Assembly (NCBI RefSeq): GCF_947487605.1
Contig: NZ_CANKXK010000001.1
Span: forward strand, 62,001-126,000
DNA length: 64,000 nt
Direction: 5' to 3'
Origin: an uncultured Algibacter sp.
GTDB lineage: Bacteria > Bacteroidota > Bacteroidia > Flavobacteriales > Flavobacteriaceae
Shown: positions 27,419 through 35,942 of the stretch, one piece after another
Numbering within the stretch: the stretch's first letter is position 1
How the letters are laid out: the number at the start of each line of letters is the position of its first letter
Made by a program: the position numbers and the translations under genes
The notes under the pieces: generated by a model
Told to the model about the DNA's origin: nothing
The model's database searches: none
What the model saw: only the letters and a program-made list of their open reading frames with translations

Positions 27419-27527
27419 ATTTTGTAGGAAAAATTGATTATCTTTACAGGATAACAGTAACAAAAAACTTATGATAACCTGACTTATTTACGGGATATCG
27501 GTAATAAAAGTTACTATATACGTGAAA

Positions 27528-27537
27528 GTTAGGCAAC
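27528..27537 (+). repeat. Cassette 1 left core site
   Basis: GTTAGGCAAC, with GTTAGGC matching the integron R' consensus GTTRRRY. Its exact reverse complement GTTGCCTAAC lies after the gene at 28240-28249. In integron cassettes, the cassette start and its own attC R'' box are complementary in just this way. Confidence 0.65.
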
Positions 27538-27543
27538 ATTTGA

Positions 27544-28233
27544 ATGAAAATTTTCAATAGAAAAATAAAACGTGAACATATAAAAGAATTTGAAGCCAAC
27601 TTAATTAAGTTGTTAGGCGAAGATATTCCTAATCTAGAAAGGGCAAGTCAAATTTTAAATATATACAGCTACGGCTTTTCAAAAGAACCTCAAGCTATCA
27701 TTATTGTTAGAAGTTCAAGCGAAGATAATTATCCAGAAATCAAGAAAAATCACAATAATTCTTTTAAACTGACTGGAATTTCAGTTTGGAATTGCAAAAC
27801 AAAACATTATCAACCAATTAAATTAAAATATCAAAATGACGTTTTGACCCAAATTGAGATTGAAAATCCAGAGTATTTCCACAAAACATTTGACTTAAAC
27901 CAAATTCAGAAAAGCGCAATTAAACTTGAACATCTGAAAATGGAAAATCCTGACCAAAAAATTGCTGAAAAAGCTTTAAAAACTCTGACAAAGGAACAAC
28001 TCAAACTATTGGAATTGGATTATGCATTCGAAATTGAATTGGACGAAAAATTATTCTATACGATTTTGGATATGGAAGACGGAAATTATGTTGCGGTAGA
28101 TCAAAAAGGAAAAATATACCGACTGAATCACGACCATGAAGAAAGAGTAAAATTAATTGCAAATAAACCAACTGACTTTTTCGAAATTTATAACGGACAA
28201 AAAAGCGAATTGGAAAAAATAATGTACGAATAA
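27544..28233 (+). CDS. Cassette 1 protein of unknown function
   Basis: 229 residues, cytoplasmic, no signal or membrane segment, rich in Lys and Glu. I recognise no family. The C-terminal part (FYTILDMEDGNYVAVDQKGKIYRLNHDHEE) has the pattern 'D..DG.Y.A.D..G.IY...HD', reminiscent of SUKH-type immunity proteins, but the N-terminal half does not support that, so it stays a hint. The gene is bounded six bases before its ATG and six bases after its stop by an inverted pair of core sites and has no promoter-like sequence of its own, which is how integron cassettes are built. Confidence 0.7.
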   Translation: MKIFNRKIKREHIKEFEANLIKLLGEDIPNLERASQILNIYSYGFSKEPQAIIIVRSSSEDNYPEIKKNHNNSFKLTGISVWNCKTKHYQPIKLKYQNDVLTQIEIENPEYFHKTFDLNQIQKSAIKLEHLKMENPDQKIAEKALKTLTKEQLKLLELDYAFEIELDEKLFYTILDMEDGNYVAVDQKGKIYRLNHDHEERVKLIANKPTDFFEIYNGQKSELEKIMYE

Positions 28234-28239
28234 AAAAAC

Positions 28240-28376
28240 GTTGCCTAACAAAGTATAAAAATAATGCTAAATTTAATGCTTAATCAAAAGATAGTACTCT
28301 TTTGGTCACTCTGATTTTCCTACGGAAAATCCTCGGACACAAAACCGCACTATTCTTATACATAAACGTTAGCAAT
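28240..28376 (+). repeat. attC-like recombination site between cassettes 1 and 2
   Basis: Begins with GTTGCCTAAC (R''-like core GCCTAAC, consensus RYYYAAC) and ends with GTTAGCAAT. Inside, GTATAAAAATAATGC (28253-28267) pairs with GCACTATTCTTATAC (28347-28361) with only two A-C mismatches. The centre holds two further hairpins: CAAAAGA/TCTTTTG (28285-28291, 28298-28304) and GATTTTCC/GGAAAATC (28313-28320, 28324-28331). This is the layout of an attC site: two core boxes, an inner paired region and a variable terminal structure. Confidence 0.65.
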
Positions 28377-28408
28377 AATTACCACTCATACTATAAACAG
28401 AAATTAAA

Positions 28409-28696
28409 ATGCCTGCATACGCAATACTAGACTTAAAAATATTTGACAAAGAGAAGTTACAAGAATATAAAAACGTAGCGCCTGAAATTATAAAAAAATA
28501 TAAAGGAAAAATAATCGTTCGCGGTGGTGAAACTAATACGGTAGAAGGAAATTGGAATCCAAAAAGAGTTGTGATAATTGAATTCCCGACTTTTGAAATA
28601 GCAAATGACTGGTGGAATTCGGAAGAATATAAAAAAGCGACTGAATTGAGGAAAAAAGGAGCGGAAACAAATGTTATAATTATAGACGGAATTTAA
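28409..28696 (+). CDS. Cassette 2 protein, DUF1330 family
   Basis: 95 residues matching DUF1330, a small ferredoxin-like (dimeric alpha/beta barrel) fold: PAYAILDLKIFDKEKLQEYKNVAPEIIKKYKGKIIVRGG, then VVIIEFPTFEIANDWWNSEEYKKA. Biochemical function is unknown in this family. The gene is bounded by GTTAGCAATA (28368-28377) and its exact complement TATTGCTAAC (28703-28712), a different core pair from cassette 1, so it is a separate cassette. It lies in the same direction as cassette 1. Confidence 0.85.
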   Translation: MPAYAILDLKIFDKEKLQEYKNVAPEIIKKYKGKIIVRGGETNTVEGNWNPKRVVIIEFPTFEIANDWWNSEEYKKATELRKKGAETNVIIIDGI

Positions 28697-28702
28697 AAAA
28701 AC

Positions 28703-28712
28703 TATTGCTAAC
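28703..28712 (+). repeat. Cassette 2 right core site, start of a disrupted attC-like site
   Basis: TATTGCTAAC is complementary to the cassette 2 start. The following bases ACAAAGAACTGAG resemble the opening of the preceding attC-like site (AACAAAGTATAA) but run into the IS110-type element within about ten bases, so the rest of the site is missing or displaced to the right of the element. Confidence 0.55.
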
Positions 28713-28740
28713 AAAGAACTGAGTTAAAAAACAAGCATTA

Positions 28741-29710
28741 TTAAGCTAATTTTGAAACAAAGTTTTCATCATAGGGTCTTCCTGATTTTGCAATCGCAAA
28801 AGCTTGTTTTAATAGTTTATTTGCCACTGCTATTAACGCTAACTTTTTACTCTTTCCTTTGGCTACAATTCTCTCGTATAACTCTCTGCAAGCCTTGTTG
28901 TGTTTACAGGCTGAAAAAGCACATAAAAACAATAAGTTTCTTAATTTCTTATTCCCTACTTTACTGATTCTGCTTCGCCCTCTTACACTACTACCTGATT
29001 CTCGTATAGTGGGCGTAATACCAACATAACTACATAGCTGTGATGCTGTTTCAAACTTCTTAAACCCATCGGTTACTACGATTAAAAATAATGCGGTCTT
29101 TACGCCCATACCTGGGATACTTTTTAATAACGTTAATTGATGCTGCTGGTCTTGTTTTACTAGTTCTAGTAATCGTGCCTCCAAAACTTCTACCTCCTTG
29201 TTTAAATGCTTTAAATTCCGCTTTAAAGACCTATAAACAAACTTGGAGGGTACTCCCACCCATTACTTCTTCACCTTTTAGTTTGTTCTTGGTGGCTGTT
29301 CTGTGTTTTAGATAACTATCCAATAACCTAAAGAGTTGTAAGCACTCACTCTGAATCTCTGTTAAGGCATTATACAAAGAAACATCATTCATTTGTCCAT
29401 AGTCACAAATAGCTTTTGCATCACTTTTGTCTGTCTTAACTTTAGCTAATTTCATCTGTATAAATCGCTTTACTGATAAGGGATTCACTACAGATACAAA
29501 AACACCTTCATGGTATAAAAACTGTGCCAACCTATAATGATAATAGCCTGTAGCTTCCATAACTACTAAAGCCTCTTGTGGTAGGCTCCTCAGAAAACTT
29601 TTAAAACCTTGCTCCTCATTTTTAAACTGATTATGTCCCGTCTTGGATCCATAAACATCAAACACATTTTTACTAATGTCGATTCCATAAATTTCTTTAT
29701 ATTTATTCAT
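28741..29710 (-). pseudogene. IS110-family transposase, broken by a 4-bp duplication
   Basis: The N-terminal frame (29710-29231, 159 residues) carries the DEDD RuvC-like site: D11, E52, D94 and D97 (YGIDISKNVFDVY, VVMEATGYY, VKTDKSDAKAI). The C-terminal frame (29259-28741) carries the Transposase_20 domain with GSSVRGRSRISKVGNKKLRN, whose serine is the presumed nucleophile. The two frames meet at TGGGTGGG (29255-29262 read as CCCACCCA on the plus strand). Removing one TGGG joins them as EEVMGVPSKFVYRSL, giving about 323 residues, the normal size. The duplication looks recent because both halves are otherwise intact. Confidence 0.9.
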
Positions 29711-29725
29711 AAAAACTGTAATTTG

Positions 29726-29884
29726 GAAAGAACGAGCTACTGATGTTTCAACAACTTAAAATCGAGATCTTGGTCTCACAGAACTGAACGAAATCTTAGT
29801 AGGAAAAGAGTGCGGATTATCAATGTTGTCGAAGTCAAATGCTTCACCGTATATAGTAACCTTAATGCACTCTTTTGTTCTTTC
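29726..29884 (-). ncRNA. Candidate bridge RNA of the IS110-type element
   Basis: The non-coding leader upstream of the transposase has nested pairing: GAAAGAAC (29726-29733) with GTTCTTTC (29877-29884), and AAAAGAGTGC (29804-29813) with GCACTCTTTT (29867-29876). The second pair closes a 53-base loop region; a further small hairpin, GAGATC/GTCTC, lies at 29764-29777. About 159 bases, similar to the 177-base IS621 bridge RNA that guides IS110 recombinases. Guide sequences were not established. Confidence 0.5.
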
Positions 29885-29935
29885 TGATTATTTGTTAAAT
29901 TTAATGAATGACAAACTTAAGACGTATATAACGAA

Positions 29936-29965
29936 TAAAAAATCCCGCCAATGGCGAGATTTTTT
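29936..29965 (-). terminator. Terminator after glyA
   Basis: AAAAAATCCCGCC (29936-29948) pairs with GGCGAGATTTTTT (29953-29965) with one mismatch. On the minus strand it ends in a U-run, 24 bases after the glyA stop codon. Confidence 0.85.
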
Positions 29966-29989
29966 AATACTAATTTTTTAATTCAAGTT

Positions 29990-31261
29990 TTAAACAAAAA
30001 GAGGCTTATCTTTCATCATTGCGTTCACTTTAGCTTTAACAGCTTCTAACGTAGCTTCATCTTCAAAGTTTGTAATAACTTCATCAACTAATTCTACAAT
30101 AGCAACCATATCGTCTTCTTTTAAACCTCTAGTGGTTACTGCAGAAACCCCTAAACGTATTCCAGAAGTTACAAATGGTGATTTATCATCAAATGGTACC
30201 ATGTTTTTATTTACAGTAATGTCAGCTTTTACTAAAGCTTGTTCTGCATCTTTTCCAGACACATTTTTATTTCGTAAATCAATTAACATACAGTGGTTAT
30301 CTGTTCCGCCAGAAATAATATGATACCCTTTGCTTACTAAAGCATTTGCCATAGCATTTGCGTTTTGCTTTACTTGTAATTGATAATGCAAAAAATTATC
30401 GGTTAAAGCTTCACCAAAAGCAATCGCTTTTGCAGCAATAATATGCTCTAAAGGGCCTCCTTGATTTCCTGGAAATACCGCCGAATCTAATAAAGATGAC
30501 ATTTTACGTAAGTTTCCATTCTTCAGAGTAATACCAAATGGATTTTCAAAATCCTGCCCCATCATAATCATACCACCTCTTGGGCCTCTTAAAGTCTTAT
30601 GTGTGGTTGTTGTAACAATATGACAGTGTGGAAGCGGATCATTTAAAATACCCTTAGCTATTAATCCTGCTGGATGCGAAATATCTGCCATTAAAATAGC
30701 TCCAACACTATCTGCTATAACTCTAAAACGTCTAAAATCTATATCTCGAGAATATGCAGATGCTCCCGCAATAATTAACTTAGGTTGTTCCTTAGTTGCA
30801 ATTTCTTGAATTTTGTTATAATTTAAAACGCCTGTCTCCTGCTCTACTCCATAAAATACTGGGTTATATAGTTTCCCCGAAAAATTCACTGGAGAACCAT
30901 GAGTTAGGTGTCCACCATGAGATAAATCGAAACCTAAAATTTTATCACCTGGTTTCAAACAAGCATGATAAACAGCTGTATTTGCCTGACTTCCAGAATG
31001 TGGCTGTACATTTACATAAGTAGCTCCAAACAAAGCTTTCGCTCTATCAATAGCAATTTGTTCAACTTCATCGACAACTTCACAACCTCCATAATAACGC
31101 TTACCTGGATAGCCTTCAGCATATTTATTTGTTAATACAGAACCAGCTGCTTCCATAACTTGGTTACTTACAAAATTTTCGGATGCAATAAGTTCAATAC
31201 CATGAAGTTGGCGCTCTTTTTCAGCCTGAATAAGTTCAAATATTTGTTCGTCGCGTTGCAT
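29990..31261 (-). CDS. glyA: Serine hydroxymethyltransferase
   Basis: PLP enzyme exchanging serine + tetrahydrofolate with glycine + 5,10-methylene-THF. 423 residues, the usual length. Family signatures: [37 protein letters not shown], and the PLP lysine in [17 protein letters not shown] (about K231). [18 protein letters not shown] is the conserved dimer segment. Start at ATG 31261 ([14 protein letters not shown]). It is divergent from fumarylacetoacetase. Together with serC and serA elsewhere in the window it links serine synthesis to one-carbon supply. Confidence 0.98.
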   Translation of the reverse strand: MQRDEQIFELIQAEKERQLHGIELIASENFVSNQVMEAAGSVLTNKYAEGYPGKRYYGGCEVVDEVEQIAIDRAKALFGATYVNVQPHSGSQANTAVYHACLKPGDKILGFDLSHGGHLTHGSPVNFSGKLYNPVFYGVEQETGVLNYNKIQEIATKEQPKLIIAGASAYSRDIDFRRFRVIADSVGAILMADISHPAGLIAKGILNDPLPHCHIVTTTTHKTLRGPRGGMIMMGQDFENPFGITLKNGNLRKMSSLLDSAVFPGNQGGPLEHIIAAKAIAFGEALTDNFLHYQLQVKQNANAMANALVSKGYHIISGGTDNHCMLIDLRNKNVSGKDAEQALVKADITVNKNMVPFDDKSPFVTSGIRLGVSAVTTRGLKEDDMVAIVELVDEVITNFEDEATLEAVKAKVNAMMKDKPLFV

Positions 31262-31421
31262 AAAATTAAATTCTAGTTAAATATTCGGCAAAAATAGCAA
31301 ATAGATTAGTCAAATTCATCAAAATATAATTATTTACCTTTAAGTTTTAAACCATTTTATTAACGGTTGCATTTAAGTTAAATTTTGACCATTTATTTAA
31401 AATAAAATAAAAAAAATGTGT

Positions 31422-31429
31422 ACGTTTGG
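31422..31429 (+). promoter_or_regulatory. -7 promoter element of fahA
   Basis: TACGTTTG matches TAnnTTTG exactly; predicted start near 31436, about 29 bases before the ATG at 31465. Confidence 0.55.
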
Positions 31430-31464
31430 TTAGAATTTAACAATCATTAAAATCAATTTAGGCT

Positions 31465-32748
31465 ATGCCATTATCAGCTAACAATCCAGATAGAACGTCG
31501 TGGTTACACGTCGATAAAAATTCAGATTTTCCTATTCAGAATATCCCATTTGGAGTATTTCTTACACGTGATGATATTATTACCATAGGAACACGCATTG
31601 GTGATACTGCAATAGATTTGGGTGCACTCCACCAATTAGGCTATTTTGAAGGTATTCCATTAACAGATGATATTTTTCTTCAAGACACACTAAATGACTT
31701 TATAGCTGATGGTAGAAAAACATGGCGTTTAGTAAGAAACCGAATTGCTGAAATATTTGATGCTGAAAATGAGGGTTTAAAAAATAATAAACAACATAAA
31801 GAAATTGTATTGTTTCGATTAGACGAAATTGAAATGAAGTTACCTGTTCAAATTGGTGATTATACTGATTTTTATTCAAGTATCGAGCATGCTACTAATG
31901 TGGGAACCATGTTTAGAGACCCAGACAATGCCCTATTACCAAACTGGTTACATATACCTGTTGGTTATCATGGCAGAAGCTCTTCTATAATTCCTTCTGG
32001 CATACCAGTACATAGACCACAAGGTCAAACATTACCAAATGGGGCAAGCGAACCTGTTTTTGGCCCGAGTAGATTAGTTGATTTTGAATTAGAAATGGCT
32101 TTTATAACAACAGACGGTAATGATTTAGGTGAACCTATTCCTATTGAAGAAGCTGAAGACTATATTTTTGGACTAGTTGTTTTTAACGATTGGAGCGCTA
32201 GAGATATCCAAAAATGGGAATATGTCCCTTTAGGCCCTTTTTTAGCTAAAAACTTTGCTTCAAGTATATCTCCATGGATAGTAACACTTGATGCTCTTGA
32301 ACCTTTTAGAGTTGAAGGTCCAAAACCATTAAAATCCCAATTAGACTATTTAAAATATAAAGGTAAAAGGAGTTTCGATATTAATCTTGAGGTAGCCATT
32401 CAACCTAAAGGAGCCAAAGAATCGGTAGTAAGTAAATCAAATTTTAAATATATGTATTGGAATATGGCACAACAGCTAACCCACCACACGGTTAATGGTT
32501 GTCCAATAAATTCTGGCGATATGATGGGAAGCGGTACTATTTCTGGTTCTACTCCAGATTCTTATGGGTCTATGCTTGAATTGACATGGCGTGGTGAAAA
32601 ACCAATTAAAATGAAAGATGGCACCGAGCGTAAATTTATTAATGATCACGATACAGTAATAATGAGAGGCTATTGCGAAAAAGACGGAACACGCATTGGT
32701 TTTGGAGAAGTTTCAACTAAATTATTACCTGTTTACACTAAAAAATAA
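31465..32748 (+). CDS. fahA: Fumarylacetoacetase
   Basis: Hydrolyses 4-fumarylacetoacetate to fumarate and acetoacetate, the last step of tyrosine/homogentisate degradation. 427 residues, full length. N-terminal SH3-like domain (NIPFGVFLTRDD) then the FAH catalytic domain: DFYSSIEHATNVGTMFR, PVGYHGRSSSIIPSG, LVDFELEMAFIT (metal Glu residues), VVFNDWSARDIQKWEYVPLGPFLAKNFASSISPW and the C-terminal GSGTISGSTPDSYGSMLELTW. No other tyrosine-degradation gene lies in the window. Confidence 0.97.
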   Translation: MPLSANNPDRTSWLHVDKNSDFPIQNIPFGVFLTRDDIITIGTRIGDTAIDLGALHQLGYFEGIPLTDDIFLQDTLNDFIADGRKTWRLVRNRIAEIFDAENEGLKNNKQHKEIVLFRLDEIEMKLPVQIGDYTDFYSSIEHATNVGTMFRDPDNALLPNWLHIPVGYHGRSSSIIPSGIPVHRPQGQTLPNGASEPVFGPSRLVDFELEMAFITTDGNDLGEPIPIEEAEDYIFGLVVFNDWSARDIQKWEYVPLGPFLAKNFASSISPWIVTLDALEPFRVEGPKPLKSQLDYLKYKGKRSFDINLEVAIQPKGAKESVVSKSNFKYMYWNMAQQLTHHTVNGCPINSGDMMGSGTISGSTPDSYGSMLELTWRGEKPIKMKDGTERKFINDHDTVIMRGYCEKDGTRIGFGEVSTKLLPVYTKK

Positions 32749-32828
32749 GTTTTTACTTACTAAAAATAACTATTTTTCATTTCATCGGCTTTATTAGTAT
32801 TTTATCTATTATTTGTTTATTTTGGCAC

Positions 32829-32836
32829 TATGTTTG
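32829..32836 (+). promoter_or_regulatory. -7 promoter element of the lipoprotein gene
   Basis: TATGTTTG matches TAnnTTTG exactly, with a predicted start near 32843, 27 bases before the ATG at 32870. Confidence 0.5.
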
Positions 32837-32869
32837 AAAGTATAGTGAAATAACCCAAATTTACAACCA

Positions 32870-34048
32870 ATGAAAAAATTTCTACTATTAATTATTCTTA
32901 TTTCTACTGTTATTGCTTGTAATACAAGAAAACAAGTTGAAAAAGCTGTGAGCTATGGTAATTACGATCAAGCTATTAATACTGCTATTAAAAAACTAAG
33001 CACTAATAAAAATGCTAAACGCAAACAAGATTATGTACTCATGCTTAGAGATGCTTATATTAAAGCTACCGAACGCGATTTAAGTAGCATCGAACATCTT
33101 AAAAAAGATAATAACCCAGAGTTATATCGTGAAATATTTCAGCTATACCTTAATTTAGATTCTAGGCAAGAAGCTATTAAACCTTTACAACCATTGGCAA
33201 TCAATGGAAAAGAAGTTATTCTTAATTTTAATGATTATGGCAGTGAAATAGCTGTTTCAAGAGAAAAGGTTTCAGACTATATATACGAAAAAGGATTGGC
33301 TTTATTAGAGTCTGATAACAAATCATCAATAAGAGAAGCCTATAACGAATTGCGTTATTTGGACGATATTAATCCTAATTACGAAAACACAAGAGAGTTA
33401 TTAGAGGAAGCACATAGGAGAGGTATAGATTATGTTATTGTTTCAATAAATAATGACACACAACAAATAATTCCAGCTAGATTGGAAGACGAATTACTTA
33501 ATTTCAACACCTATGGTCTCAATAAATTTTGGAGTACTTATCATGCTAATAGAATTTCTGAATTAAAGTATGATTATGCCATGCAGCTTAATTTAAAGCA
33601 GATAAACATTTCTCCTGAAAGAATTAAAGAACGTGAAATATTAAGAGAGCGCGAGATTGTTGATGGGTGGGAATATAAAAAAGATAGAAACGGAAACGTA
33701 TTAAAAGACACTCTAGGTAATGATATTAAGCTTGATAAAATTGTAAATGTAAGATGCCTTATTAAAGAGGTTACTCAGGTTAAAACATCGCAGGTTATAG
33801 GTGATGTTGTTTATGTTGATTTACAATCTAATCAAGTGCTTGATTCATTTCCAATAGATAGCAATTTTATTTTTGAAAATATTTTTGTTAAAACTAGAGG
33901 TGATAAACGTGCCTTAATTAAAGAAGATAGATTATTATTAAAAAATAGAAGAGTACCTTTCCCTAGTAATGAACAAATGGTAATTGATACAGGAGAAGAC
34001 CTTAAACTACAGCTTAAAAACATTATAAATTCATATTCAATTAGATAA
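32870..34048 (+). CDS. Lipoprotein with TPR-like N-terminal half, unknown function
   Basis: 392 residues. A lipoprotein signal (MKKFLLLIILISTVIACNTRK, Cys17) places it in the envelope. Residues 20-190 are helical with repeat character (VEKAVSYGNYDQAINTAIKKL; LYREIFQLYLNLDSRQEAIKPL; ALLESDNKSSIREAYNELRYL), consistent with tetratricopeptide-like repeats. The C-terminal half is beta-rich and charged (ILREREIVDGWEYKKDRNGNVLKDTLGNDIKLDKIV). I know it only as a conserved uncharacterised flavobacterial protein. It has its own promoter and no clear operon partner. Confidence 0.8.
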   Translation: MKKFLLLIILISTVIACNTRKQVEKAVSYGNYDQAINTAIKKLSTNKNAKRKQDYVLMLRDAYIKATERDLSSIEHLKKDNNPELYREIFQLYLNLDSRQEAIKPLQPLAINGKEVILNFNDYGSEIAVSREKVSDYIYEKGLALLESDNKSSIREAYNELRYLDDINPNYENTRELLEEAHRRGIDYVIVSINNDTQQIIPARLEDELLNFNTYGLNKFWSTYHANRISELKYDYAMQLNLKQINISPERIKEREILREREIVDGWEYKKDRNGNVLKDTLGNDIKLDKIVNVRCLIKEVTQVKTSQVIGDVVYVDLQSNQVLDSFPIDSNFIFENIFVKTRGDKRALIKEDRLLLKNRRVPFPSNEQMVIDTGEDLKLQLKNIINSYSIR

Positions 34049-34193
34049 TTCTTAGCATAAAACATAAACCCTAATAAACAAATCATTCACATTAATTTTG
34101 TTTAAATACTGATTTACAGTAGTTTACGATTTTTAATTTTGAGTTAATTTATTTTTACTATTTTCACTACCCTTTAATTAATTCATAATCCCT

Positions 34194-34685
34194 ATGAAAT
34201 CACTATTAATAGCATTAATTAGTATAAGCTTTTGCGCTCCAGTATTAAGTCAATCTACAGACGAACATCTTAGGCTTCAAGTATTAAATTACAACATGAC
34301 AGAACAGAACTTTATCTTTGGAGAATGGAAGAAAGAAAATGGTTCTGAAACTCATTTAAACTACCTTGGAGAAATTGTTACTAGTAATGATGAGCATTTT
34401 AAAATAATGACCTCTTGTTGGATTTGGGGTGTTACAAGAAAAGTAACCAATTTAATTTTAGTATACGATAAAGATAACAACCTTTTAGGTAATTACTACT
34501 TAAATACAAAATGCCAATTGCCCAATCAAATTGTAAACAACAAGCTTATTTTTAAACCTTCTGAGTGTGCTGAATGCGATAATGCTATTACCAAAGTCGA
34601 TTTTTATGATGGCATTCCCGAAAACTTCTATTTAGGTTGTAAACGGGGACAAGGAAATATTTATTCGTTCTATTTAAGTTATTAA
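34194..34685 (+). CDS. Exported protein of unknown function
   Basis: 163 residues with a cleavable signal peptide (MKSLLIALISISFCAPVLSQ, cut after about residue 19). The mature part holds five cysteines (MTSCWIW, NTKCQL, SECAEC, LGCKRG), suggesting disulphides, and short beta-strand segments. No family recognised. The gene stands alone, convergent with the disrupted ABC ATPase gene, the stop codons separated by seven bases. Confidence 0.7.
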   Translation: MKSLLIALISISFCAPVLSQSTDEHLRLQVLNYNMTEQNFIFGEWKKENGSETHLNYLGEIVTSNDEHFKIMTSCWIWGVTRKVTNLILVYDKDNNLLGNYYLNTKCQLPNQIVNNKLIFKPSECAECDNAITKVDFYDGIPENFYLGCKRGQGNIYSFYLSY

Positions 34686-34692
34686 AATTCAG

Positions 34693-35919
34693 TTAATTTT
34701 TATAAGCCACTCCTGTTGAGCCATTTTTATTAGGTAGCAACTCATATATATAATTCGCTTTTATAGCCGTTTCGGCTCTATGCGAGACATAAAGTATAGC
34801 AGTACTGCTTTCGAACGCTATTTTATTGATTAATTCAGTGAATATTTTAGTATCTAAATCATCCAATCCATTTGTTGGTTCGTCTAAAATTAATAGCGGA
34901 GGTTGTTTAACCATTGCCCTAGCTATTAAAACCAATCGCTTATGCCCTTCAGATAAAAATTGGAAACTCTTATCTTTTATATTAAACATATTCAAAAGTT
35001 TTAACCATTGATGTGCTATTATTATTTGTCTATCAGACGGTTTTTTGTAGAGTCCAATGGAATCTAAAAATCCAGAAATAATCATATTCTCAATCGTAAC
35101 AAATCTTCTAAAACTACGCGTTACTTCAGAAGAAAAAAATCCAATATATTTTTTAATATCCCAAATACTTTCTCCACTCCCCTTTTTCATTCCGAATAGG
35201 GTAATATCTTGTAAGTATGCTTTTGGATTATCACCAGAAATAAGCGATAACAACGTACTTTTACCAGAGCCGTTAGGCCCAATTAATTGCCAAAATTCAC
35301 CAGGGTTAATTACCCAACAAATATTATTAACAATAGGTCGTTCTTTATAACTTACACAAACATTTTTTAACTTAACTAAGGGCTTAAATACTGCTTTTTT
35401 AAGAATATAATCTTGAGGTAAGGTTTTTACAAAAGTCGTTGATTCTTTCTCCTTTAATTCACTTAATGAATTTATAGAAATTAGTTTTTGTTTAAGCAAT
35501 TTATAAATGTTAGTTATAAAGGGTAAAATATCTCGTTACCTATTAACTATCTGTACAATAGGTATTTGACAACTCAATTGCGTAAGTGTATTTGCTATAT
35601 CCTTTTGAGCTTGTGTATCTAAACTATCAAAAACATTATCAACAATTATATATTCTGGGTTTTGTGAAACTATATAGTTTAAGAGTGCTTTTTTACGTTC
35701 TCCTTGAGATGAATTTTTTAAGCTATTATTAGTTTGGGTAGTTATATAATACTTACCATGGCGGGTTTCTTCCTCAATAAACTTATTTAAAGCTACTTCT
35801 GAAAAAAGTGCATGATTTAAACCTACTAAATGTACTAAGAGTTTACCTGAAACAATGCCATTAATTAGCTCATTTTTATTTTCTTTATTAGAAATATAAA
35901 ACGCTATGTGCTTAGGCAA
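34693..35919 (-). pseudogene. Tandem ABC ATPase (ModF/PhrA-like) interrupted by one in-frame stop
   Basis: Two frames in the same register (35919-35536 and 35499-34693) form one gene of 409 codons, interrupted by TAA at 35536-35538 between ...QIVNR and RDILPFITNIYKLL. In intact relatives, as I recall them, a lysine stands there (NRKRDILPF), so AAA or AAG to TAA is the simplest cause. The first domain lacks Walker A but keeps SSQGERKK and a Walker B strand; the second has Walker A GPNGSGKST, a degenerate signature LSEGHKR, Walker B LLILDEPTNGLDD and the H-switch. Whether the second half is still made from a downstream TTG (35497-35499) is unclear. No transport subunits are nearby. Confidence 0.85.
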
Positions 35920-35942
35920 AATATATATTTAACGAATTGACT

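Larger units (their letters stand above)
28719..29884 (-). mobile_element. IS110-family insertion sequence (ends approximate)
   Basis: About 1.17 kb: a split IS110 transposase on the minus strand with a short 3' flank and a 5' non-coding region of roughly 170 bases. IS110 elements lack terminal inverted repeats, so the ends are uncertain. I place them at CT dinucleotides (28719-28720 and 29884-29885), since CT is the known core of IS621-like members; this also brings TAACAAA (28709-28715) next to TTTGTTA (29891-29897), a hairpin in the rebuilt target. The long leader before the transposase fits the IS110 rather than the IS1111 subgroup. Confidence 0.6.

Noticed and set aside
27430-27527. Complete attC-like site before cassette 1
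   Set aside because: Only a partial pairing (AGTAAC with GTTACT) is visible and no R''-like core; not enough to call a site or attI.
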